From Methanobacteriota archaeon (GTDB taxonomy: Archaea; Halobacteriota; Methanomicrobia; Methanomicrobiales; Methanospirillaceae): a stretch of 64,000 nucleotides of DNA. The translations under genes and the position numbers were made by a program. Below the pieces are notes generated by a model. It was not told where the DNA came from. It searched no databases and saw nothing but the letters and a program-made list of their open reading frames with translations. Below are positions 44,964 to 51,902 of this stretch, piece by piece. The stretch spans positions 47,375 to 111,374 of the forward strand of contig JAKPPB010000033.1 of the NCBI GenBank assembly GCA_029547605.1, given 5' to 3'. How positions within the stretch are numbered: position 1 is the first letter of the stretch; every line of letters begins with the position of its first letter.

Positions 44964-46199
44964 ATGAGTCCCGGGAGACTGAAGGGAGAGATGGCGGTCA
45001 GTGCCGCCGTGAGCACGATCCTGATGGTCGTGCTGGTCATCGGAATTGCGATGATCATCTGGTCGGTATGGATAGGGTCCCCCTCCATTCTGCATGACAA
45101 AGTGTACATTGCAGGCGAAGCAAAGGCAATTGTAGTGAACCAGCCCGGGGGCATCCCGATGCAGGTGGTAGGGTTTACCATCAGGGAGGCAGAACCGTTC
45201 CACTTCGCCGGCCAGGCACCCCCCATCGCCGGGAAAGAGGTACTGCTCAAGGTGATAACCCCCGATGGCCGGACACTCTATCCCACGCCGTTCATCAGCG
45301 GTGGGGCCCTTGAGGGAAGGACCCTCTTCATTTATCCCAATTCCACCGGCTATTCGGAGCACTGCGACTATATCGTCTCTGATTCCCCTCCGGCAGGAAA
45401 ACTCAAGCCGTTTGTCCTCGGGACATGGACCGTGCAGCTGATCGATACCGAGGCCCACCTCCTCATCTCAAGTGACGACCGGGCAAAGATTACAGAAGGG
45501 ACATCGTCCTATGCCCTTGCCGGCGGCACCCCCGGGGGGAACGTATGGAGGACCGATTGCACGCCGCTGGGATACACGGTCCAAGGAAACCCGGTTGCAG
45601 GGCATACCGGGCCCCCGATGAACATGAGTTATCTCACATTTGATGGAAATGACTGGCTCGAATACCAGGATGACCCCACCCTCAAGTATACGGGGGACCT
45701 CACCATTTCACTCTGGCTGCGGCCATTGCACGTCAATACATGGAAGCAGGTTATCGGCAAAGGCCTCCAGACGCCATCCGGTAGCGGGGTGATCGAGGAC
45801 AAGAACTACGACCTCTATTTGATCAACCGGAAGGTCTATTTCGAATGGGATGACCGGGTCACCAACACCCATTACCATATCATGACCAACAACGATGTGG
45901 TGACAGCCGGAAACTGGCAGTACGTGAACCTTGTAATCGAGGGAGGAGAACCAAAGATATACGTGAATGGAGTATCTCAGGCTTTCTCTTACTATATATC
46001 AAATGTGCCAGGTAACAACCTGACTTCACAAATCCCGGAAGTGAGGCTGAAGGACAACCAGTATCCCCTGACGATGGGCAAGCAGGCGTCGCAGCAGTAC
46101 CCCTTCCCCTATTCGGGAGATATCGGGTCATTTGCTCTCTACAACAGGGGACTCACGACAGATGAGATCTTCGAGAACCTCCAGACATATTCCGCATGA
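44964..46199 (+). CDS. Archaeal pilin-like protein with LamG (concanavalin-like) domain
   Basis: The 411 residues start with a short basic leader and a class-III type signal: GEMAVSAAVSTILMVVLVIG, as in archaeal type-IV pilins (cleavage expected before the hydrophobic helix). A ~150-residue beta-rich region follows (LLKVITPDGRTLYPTPFISG, FVLGTWTVQLIDTEAHLLIS), then a LamG/laminin-type lectin fold at ~215-405: MSYLTFDGNDWLEYQDDPTL, TGDLTISLWLRPLHVNTWKQ, GNWQYVNLVIEGGEPKIYVNG and GDIGSFALYNRGLTTDEIFENL. It is probably a surface filament-tip or cell-surface adhesin. No pilus assembly genes adjoin. Confidence 0.85.
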   Translation: MSPGRLKGEMAVSAAVSTILMVVLVIGIAMIIWSVWIGSPSILHDKVYIAGEAKAIVVNQPGGIPMQVVGFTIREAEPFHFAGQAPPIAGKEVLLKVITPDGRTLYPTPFISGGALEGRTLFIYPNSTGYSEHCDYIVSDSPPAGKLKPFVLGTWTVQLIDTEAHLLISSDDRAKITEGTSSYALAGGTPGGNVWRTDCTPLGYTVQGNPVAGHTGPPMNMSYLTFDGNDWLEYQDDPTLKYTGDLTISLWLRPLHVNTWKQVIGKGLQTPSGSGVIEDKNYDLYLINRKVYFEWDDRVTNTHYHIMTNNDVVTAGNWQYVNLVIEGGEPKIYVNGVSQAFSYYISNVPGNNLTSQIPEVRLKDNQYPLTMGKQASQQYPFPYSGDIGSFALYNRGLTTDEIFENLQTYSA

Positions 46200-46289
46200 T
46201 GCCACAATATCCCCGGAAAAAAACACACCCCATTTTTTTCGATCGAACCATCTTTCTGGGGGAGTGATCACCCCCGAATGGCATTTCGA

Positions 46290-46302
46290 GTCATTTAAAT
46301 CA
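46290..46302 (+). promoter_or_regulatory. Putative TATA box for the MazF-like gene
   Basis: GTCATTTAAATCA sits about 30-40 bases before the ATG at 46331, which would give a leaderless or nearly leaderless transcript. The call rests on position and composition only. Confidence 0.35.
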
Positions 46303-46330
46303 GATCACGCATATCTTTCTCCCACGAACC

Positions 46331-46651
46331 ATGTCCCGGTTTGTTCCCGGCGATGTGATCCTTGCCAGGATCCGGATAGGAGAGAGGGGCGAGCCGAAGG
46401 TCCGGCCCGCAATCGTCGTCAAGACAGGGGACGACGGGTGCATCCATGCGTTTCCCGTCTCCTCCGCTCCCTCCCGGGACCAGCGGGCTGTTCCCGTCGG
46501 GCTTGAAGACTTCCAGGAAGGCGGGCTCGATATCATGGACGAGAGCTATGTGCTCACCGGGACGATGGTCCGAATCGCGGCGCGAGATGTCGCGGGGAAA
46601 AAGGGGAGGCTCACTCCCGTGGCCCTGGATGCAATCCTGCCGCGCAAGTGA
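46331..46651 (+). CDS. PemK/MazF-like protein
   Basis: The 106 residues have the MazF/PemK fold pattern: FVPGDVILARIRIGERGEPK, KVRPAIVVKTGDDG, HAFPVSSAPSRDQRAVPVG and YVLTGTMVRIAARDVAGKKGRL. MazF enzymes cut mRNA at short sites. The usual PGDVVxxxF and RP-hVVS segments are present in altered form. No small antitoxin gene lies immediately before (131 bases from the pilin-like stop) or after (237 bases to dCMP deaminase), so it may be a solitary, possibly non-toxic archaeal member. Confidence 0.75.
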   Translation: MSRFVPGDVILARIRIGERGEPKVRPAIVVKTGDDGCIHAFPVSSAPSRDQRAVPVGLEDFQEGGLDIMDESYVLTGTMVRIAARDVAGKKGRLTPVALDAILPRK

Positions 46652-46888
46652 TCAGAGGTGAGGCGAAGGGGTGCGTCCAGAGGGAGATTTCCATGAGGGG
46701 AAGTGGAGGGATGTTTTGTTCAGGCACGCGCAATTTACCCCCTGTCACACACTTTCCCATTTCAGGGAATTGCGGGAAGAGAATGTATGCTGGGCTCTCT
46801 TATCCTCCTTGCATCGGGGGCATGCCGCCTCCTGAGGGAGAAGAAACAGGCATGTTGATACCCTCCCGCAGGGCAATTTTATGAGTAT

Positions 46889-47374
46889 ATGAGGACCAAC
46901 CGGCACCAGTACTTTCTTGACCTCGCCCTCCGGTGCGCACACCAGGGGACGTGCCTCCGGCGTAACTTCGGGGCCATTATCGTCGATGAATTCCAGACCA
47001 TCGTCTCCACCGGGTACACGGGTGCGCCGCGCAAGCAGATGGACTGCACCGAGATCGGGCGGTGCTGGAGGAAGGACCACCACATCCCATCGGGTTCGAA
47101 CTACGAACGGTGCCGGAGCGTCCATGCCGAGATGAACGCGCTTCTCCAGGCAGGAAAACTCGCACGGGGCTGCACGCTGTACCTTGCCGGGTTCGACGTG
47201 GAGACGGGTGACCTGACGCAGATCTGGCCCTGCTTTCTCTGCTCCAAGATGATTGTGAACTCGGGGGTGAGATCGGTGATCATGCGCACCGGGGACGAGA
47301 CATACGAGGAGATGGACCCGATCGCCCTCTACCAGATGCGGAGTACTGAGGCGCTTGGGGAGGAGAGGTCTTAA
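46889..47374 (+). CDS. Deoxycytidylate (dCMP) deaminase
   Basis: The 161 residues match the ComEB/dCMP deaminase family. Zinc ligands lie in SVHAEMNALLQAGKL (His and the catalytic Glu) and WPCFLCSKMIVNSG (two Cys), with NFGAIIVDEFQTIVSTGYTG as the substrate strand and an extra Cys/His set (DCTEIGRCWRKDHHIPSG) typical of this branch. It turns dCMP into dUMP for dTMP synthesis. The stop codon is followed by eight As and then repeat copy 3. Confidence 0.93.
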   Translation: MRTNRHQYFLDLALRCAHQGTCLRRNFGAIIVDEFQTIVSTGYTGAPRKQMDCTEIGRCWRKDHHIPSGSNYERCRSVHAEMNALLQAGKLARGCTLYLAGFDVETGDLTQIWPCFLCSKMIVNSGVRSVIMRTGDETYEEMDPIALYQMRSTEALGEERS

Positions 47375-47386
47375 AAAAAACCCTCC

Positions 47387-47570
47387 TCGCTGTTTTACGT
47401 GGGGAGGCTGAATCGAGGTTGTTATCTGCATATCAATTCAGTCACTGGACCGCCGCCGGGGCGTCCTTTGGGGGCGGCTGCGTGGATCGCATGTGGGAGT
47501 GTGGGGCCAGACAGCCCCCAGAATCTGTGTCCGGTCCACCAATCCTGCCCACAACAGATAGCGAAGGGCC
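47387..47570 (+). repeat. Dispersed structured repeat, copy 3
   Basis: 184 bp. The central stem is TGGACCG (47446-47452) with CGGTCCA (47532-47538), a paired change from TGAACCG/CGGTTCA of copies 1 and 2. The hairpin GGGGC-CAGACA-GCCCC also persists with a changed loop. It lies between convergent genes (dCMP deaminase and the SBP-Cache lipoprotein) and is bordered by A8 on the left and A10 on the right. Confidence 0.8.
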
Positions 47571-47644
47571 AAAAAAAAAAGTCGGGGTTTTGCCTGGCAG
47601 ATGCGGGATGAGAGGGGCGGTACCTGGTGATTGTCCCCGCCCCG

Positions 47645-49132
47645 TCAGGCCCTCCACCCGATAGCGACCTTCCACCCGGTCACATCTTCTGTCATGAAGA
47701 CGGCTTCATGTGGGGTGCCTTCGTCACGGTACCTCACCTGCCCTTCCTTCATCCCCATCACCTGCGACCTGGTATTCTCATCAAGTGAGAAAATCCTCTG
47801 CGGCAGGGAGTCCATGACCGGCATCCCTTCGCGGTCCACTGCGAACGCATAATATCCTTCGGGGAGCGCAAAGTCGCGGAAGAGTGTTTCCTCAAGCGAA
47901 TCGCAGTATACCGACGTACCCAGGATTCCATTCACCTTTCCCTCAGCACGCACCGGCACCGCGACGATTGCGGTGTATTTCCCGGTCGATTTGCTCAGCA
48001 CGATGGTCCCGATTGAGGTCTTCCCTGCGAGCACGCCAGGGAAATAGGAGCGGTCCCGGAGGTTCGCGCTCGTCAGGTTGTCGACCGTTGTGTAGTAGGA
48101 GCCGTCAGGCCTCGCGTACCAGAACCGGGCCTCGGGATACTCTGCCTCGAGCCGGACAAGGAGCGGGCGGATCCGATCCCAGTCCTCGCTCTCCAGTTCA
48201 CCGGTGAGAGCGAGGGTCTCCATGGCTGCAGAGATACCGTGCATACGGGTCCCGATGAGCGCAGATAACGCAGGAAGCAGGGTTCGGGATGCGAGGGCAG
48301 CCCGATCCCCGGCACCTGCAGGTGAAGGGGGCGTATGAGTACTGCTCCCGGTGATTCGTGCGAATGTCCCGTCCGCCTTCATGGCATCGAGGGTGTCCTG
48401 GTATGCCCTGACAGTTGCCGGGGCAGTCTCCCTGTTGAACGCGATGAAGAGCTCCGTCCTGAGCAGCGAGTACACGGGAACCAGTGCAGATTCAGGGATA
48501 CCCTTCCTTCGCAGAGTCTCCGGGGTGGTTGCGGAAGACCCTACCCAGAGAGATACGGAGCCGTTCATGAGGGCGTCGAGGCATTCGGCATCGGTAGAAT
48601 ATGTCCTGACATTCGAGAATTGGTTCCCGATGAGGAAGTCATGGCGGGCATCTCTGGCAACCACTGCAATTGTCCCGGCATTGCGTGCGGCCTCAAGGCT
48701 CTGGAGGGCTATCCCGGAGTCCTTTGTGGCATAGAGCACATAGTCAAATATGGCAACAGGGCCAGCCCAGGCGAACTCTCTCTCACGTTCAGGGGTTCTC
48801 GCCGTGGGAAAGACCGCACAACCGGGTTTCGCGAGCGCAGTCTCGTAGGCGTCACGCCACGCACGTATCTCGATCCGGCTGCTGCAGTTCAGGCGACGGG
48901 AGAGTTCCTGGATCACCTGGACAGTTTGTCCATCAGGGGTTCCGCCGGTGCCGGTATAGCTCAATGGGTAGATCTCCTCGGTCAAAAAGACGATCTCTTC
49001 TGTCACACAGCTGGGAGTGGCTTCCATGCCAGTCTGGCGCTGTACAGGCGCGGTGCATCCTGCAATGACGCAGGAGATAAGGAGGAGTGCACCCGCCAGG
49101 GCCAGGTAATGGAACGGTCTCAAATGGGTCAT
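47645..49132 (-). CDS. Lipoprotein: amino-acid-type SBP fused to a Cache domain
   Basis: The ATG at 49132 starts a lipoprotein signal ending SCVIAGC. Residues ~40-250 are an SBP_bac_3 domain (EEIVFLTEEIYPLSYTGTGG, RAWRDAYETALAKPGCAVFP, SLWVGSSATTPETLRRKGIP). Residues ~270-495 are a Cache-type domain: FWYARPDGSYYTTVDNLTSA, YFPGVLAGKTSIGTIVLSKSTG, NGILGTSVYCDSLEETLFRDF and VTGWKVAIGWRA. Both halves are ligand-binding modules normally seen outside a kinase or phosphatase, but no TM or output domain follows (495 residues in total). It likely works as an anchored two-ligand binding protein for an unlinked sensor. Confidence 0.88.
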   Translation of the reverse strand: MTHLRPFHYLALAGALLLISCVIAGCTAPVQRQTGMEATPSCVTEEIVFLTEEIYPLSYTGTGGTPDGQTVQVIQELSRRLNCSSRIEIRAWRDAYETALAKPGCAVFPTARTPEREREFAWAGPVAIFDYVLYATKDSGIALQSLEAARNAGTIAVVARDARHDFLIGNQFSNVRTYSTDAECLDALMNGSVSLWVGSSATTPETLRRKGIPESALVPVYSLLRTELFIAFNRETAPATVRAYQDTLDAMKADGTFARITGSSTHTPPSPAGAGDRAALASRTLLPALSALIGTRMHGISAAMETLALTGELESEDWDRIRPLLVRLEAEYPEARFWYARPDGSYYTTVDNLTSANLRDRSYFPGVLAGKTSIGTIVLSKSTGKYTAIVAVPVRAEGKVNGILGTSVYCDSLEETLFRDFALPEGYYAFAVDREGMPVMDSLPQRIFSLDENTRSQVMGMKEGQVRYRDEGTPHEAVFMTEDVTGWKVAIGWRA

Positions 49133-49253
49133 GCGGAGTCTCTCCTTGCAGGAGTGGTCTGTCATCAACGACTAAAAGATATTCGATATCTTCGGTCCCA
49201 CGCCAGCGTCCCGTTCCGGCATGGACCTTCCTGCATGAGCGGGAACTCCCGTG

Positions 49254-49973
49254 TCATCGCTGTCCGGGTGACTTCAGATGACCCCCTGGAAAACACCGGC
49301 GGAGATGGGATGCAGAGAACGGTCCTCCGTGGCCGGGATAGATCGTCCCTCCCTGGAACGCCAGCACTTTCCCAATGCTTGCCCGCACCTCATCCGGGTC
49401 GTCGGCAAAGAACGGAAGCCCCGGTCGTCCGGTTGGAATGGTCGGGAAGATGAGGTCCCCGACGATAGCGTCCCCATTTCCGAGCAGAATTGAGACAGAC
49501 CCGGCGGTATGCCCAGGGGTATGAATGACCTCGCCCCTGATCCCATATTCATTCAACGCGAACGAATCCCCAAGGATGATGTCAGGTTCGAGAGGGGGAA
49601 AGTGGGCACTGCCCTTCCTGCCATACACGGCCCCGAGGACAAACCCCGCGGTTCCAATGGGATTGAGTGCGCCCTGGCGCCCGGATCGGACCATTGGCAC
49701 ATCCTCCCTGTGCACGGCCACGGGAGCCCCTGTTCGGTCCCTGAGAGCCCGGGCAGATCCTGCGTGGTCTGCGTGGCCGTGCGTGAGGAGGATGAGCCTG
49801 ATGTCATCAGGAGATATCCCTGATTCTTTCATCCTCGCGATAATCGCGCCCTCTTTCCCCGGATTACCCGTATCGACCAGGATCACGCCGTGCTGCCTGA
49901 CAAGGTATGCCCGTGAAGTCAGGCCAAGCCGGACTGGAATGACTTCGATCGGCTGCTCGCCTGAGTCCATCAT
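49254..49973 (-). CDS. MBL-fold metallo-hydrolase
   Basis: The 239 residues carry the metallo-beta-lactamase motifs: LTHGHADHAGSARALRDRTG (HxHxDH), GEVIHTPGHTAGSVSILLG, DAIVGDLIF and IYPGHGGPF. The fold binds two metals. Size and motif set resemble glyoxalase-II-like or lactonase-like hydrolases; the substrate cannot be fixed. It is upstream of the SBP-Cache gene on the same strand with a 121-base gap. Confidence 0.92.
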   Translation of the reverse strand: MMDSGEQPIEVIPVRLGLTSRAYLVRQHGVILVDTGNPGKEGAIIARMKESGISPDDIRLILLTHGHADHAGSARALRDRTGAPVAVHREDVPMVRSGRQGALNPIGTAGFVLGAVYGRKGSAHFPPLEPDIILGDSFALNEYGIRGEVIHTPGHTAGSVSILLGNGDAIVGDLIFPTIPTGRPGLPFFADDPDEVRASIGKVLAFQGGTIYPGHGGPFSASHLRRCFPGGHLKSPGQR

Positions 49974-50137
49974 CGCACCCCCCTGTGCTGATGATGGTCA
50001 GGGGAACATAAGAAGGTTGCTCTGGATTGGAGCGGGTTACTTTCCCCTATTGGTGAAGGATTGGAACAAAGAGCCGATGGGGCACTCGCCTTGTTCAAGG
50101 AGAGATACCTCATTGCCCCGAACAAGTATGCAATCCG

Positions 50138-50458
50138 TTAAAACTCGATATCCTCGTCTTTCACCTGCAGGCCTATGTCTTTTGCGTACGGGAGGTCCGA
50201 CCAGAGATACCCATCCTTCTGGCGAAAACCATGCCTGAGTACCATCTTCACCGGAGCCGGGACGATGAACCGTTCGGGAGGCTCACCGTGGCGGTACTCG
50301 TTTCCAAGCACGACGAGGAGGGAATGCCCTCCGTCCCGCGTGTAGCAGTAGAAGTCCCGGAGACCCTCCGGGAGGGGATGGGGATACGTCCTGCCCGGGA
50401 GCACCCAGCCTTCGAGTCCTGCTGCCCTGATCAACTGCGCACTGTCTGGCATTCTCAT
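50138..50458 (-). CDS. Uncharacterised 106-residue protein
   Basis: Starts MRMPDSAQLIRAAGLEGWVL and continues PGRTYPHPLPEGLRDFYCYT, HSLLVVLGNEYRHGEPPERF and LPYAKDIGLQVKDEDIEF. Codon use and the even mix of residues indicate a real cytosolic protein. No family or motif is recognised. It lies 164 bases upstream of the MBL gene on the same strand. Upstream, 50459-50861 shows neither a gene nor a clear promoter. Confidence 0.65.
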   Translation of the reverse strand: MRMPDSAQLIRAAGLEGWVLPGRTYPHPLPEGLRDFYCYTRDGGHSLLVVLGNEYRHGEPPERFIVPAPVKMVLRHGFRQKDGYLWSDLPYAKDIGLQVKDEDIEF

Positions 50459-50861
50459 GAGAGTTGTGTCCCCAGGAGAGATAAACCTCCCATTCCTTCC
50501 CTCTTATTCGCCGGAATACAATGGGGCTCCCCCGTCGTAGATTTGCCGGGAGTGTCTCCTGTGTTGCGGGAGACCAATGGGGCAGCAGTGGCTCTCTTCC
50601 AGGTCTGCCGGGCAATTTGCAGGAGATGAGCGACGAGTTTCCCCTCACCATTCCACTAAAAAGGAATGGAATGGCCACGCACCGGGAAAAGGGCATTCCT
50701 ATTTGGGCCAGATGCGTGAAGCAAACCTGGGACACCACCCCTGGGAGGGATAATTCTCGTAAAAGGTCGCTCCATTCAGAATCTTGTTGTTCTCACCAAG
50801 GCGTTATGAAAGGGCAGAAAAGGCCCGCTTTCTCTCCATTCGGGCATCACCACACCAACGA

Positions 50862-51755
50862 TCAGAGAAACGCTCCCACGATCATCGAGCCCGCATAGAT
50901 GAGCATTGCCAGGTGAAAGAGCGGCAGGACCTTCATTCCCCTTTCTGAAGTTGGCTGCCTGGTCAGGTAAATTACGGCAAGTGCGAGGAGTGCAAGGCCA
51001 AAGACCACTCCCGCGGTCGCGACAGGACCGAGCACCCTGATAAAGATGAAGGCAAAAACGGCGTGGACGAAAAAGAACCCGGCAATCCACCAGGCGGTCC
51101 CCTGCATCCCGTAGAGGATGGGGACGGTCTGCATCCCACGGGCACGGTCGTTCTTGATATCTGCGAGGTCGTTTACACCAAGGTGTGCCATTGCAAACGG
51201 GTAGAAGAAGAGGAAATAAAGGAGGGCAGGGATATCGGGAAGCCCTGTGCAGAGGTATCCGGCGACTGGGAAGAGGGCGAAGTCTGTTCTCCCCAGCAGT
51301 TGCGCAACGGGAAGAGACTGGCGCCGCTTCTTTACCTGGTAGAAAGCCTCTGCGCCGTAGCAGTAGAGCATGACAAGCGCCACATAGAGTGAATGGGGAT
51401 AAGGAAGCGTCGCGATGACAATGAGGGTGGAAATGGCGAGGAGAAGGAAGAGGAGGAGGGCGCTTCGTGGGGAGACGAGCCCTGCCGGAATGGGGCGTGT
51501 CCCAAAGATCCTCCAGTACCGGGTGAGCCTCCCGAACTCTGTGTCTTTCTTGTCGTATTCGCGATCGATATAGTCGTTCAGGACGAGCCCACCCTCGAAA
51601 CCGAGGAACCCGATGATGGCAGCCCTGGCCAGGTCGAAGACGGAGAAGGTGCCATACGCGGATGCGGCAAGGAGATAGCCCGAGCAGAAGAGGATCGGCC
51701 AGGCAAAGAAGAAATGCAGCCTGAGAAGGTCGGCATATCCCCGAAGCGTCGCCAT
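50862..51755 (-). CDS. UbiA-family prenyltransferase
   Basis: The ATG at 51755 gives 297 residues with about eight TM helices. The two Asp-rich motifs of the family are present: LVLNDYIDREYDKKD and LGVNDLADIKNDRARGMQTV, which bind the Mg-diphosphate of a prenyl donor. Similar archaeal genes serve ether-lipid, quinone-like or other prenylation steps; this sequence does not decide among them. An earlier in-frame ATG at 51785 would add ten residues; I chose the one just before the MATLRGYADLLRL start. It is divergent from the large kinase gene. Confidence 0.88.
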   Translation of the reverse strand: MATLRGYADLLRLHFFFAWPILFCSGYLLAASAYGTFSVFDLARAAIIGFLGFEGGLVLNDYIDREYDKKDTEFGRLTRYWRIFGTRPIPAGLVSPRSALLLFLLLAISTLIVIATLPYPHSLYVALVMLYCYGAEAFYQVKKRRQSLPVAQLLGRTDFALFPVAGYLCTGLPDIPALLYFLFFYPFAMAHLGVNDLADIKNDRARGMQTVPILYGMQGTAWWIAGFFFVHAVFAFIFIRVLGPVATAGVVFGLALLALAVIYLTRQPTSERGMKVLPLFHLAMLIYAGSMIVGAFL

Positions 51756-51902
51756 ATTGTATAGTGTAGTAAAGTCCTCATACATACAACCTCTGCTCTG
51801 CGGGGGGAGTCTTCAGGGAAGGACCACGGGCTCTCCTGCCCAGAATACATTGATTGATCATAATTCCAAAGTGTTCATTACCACGAAAGGAGATCTCCTG
51901 CT

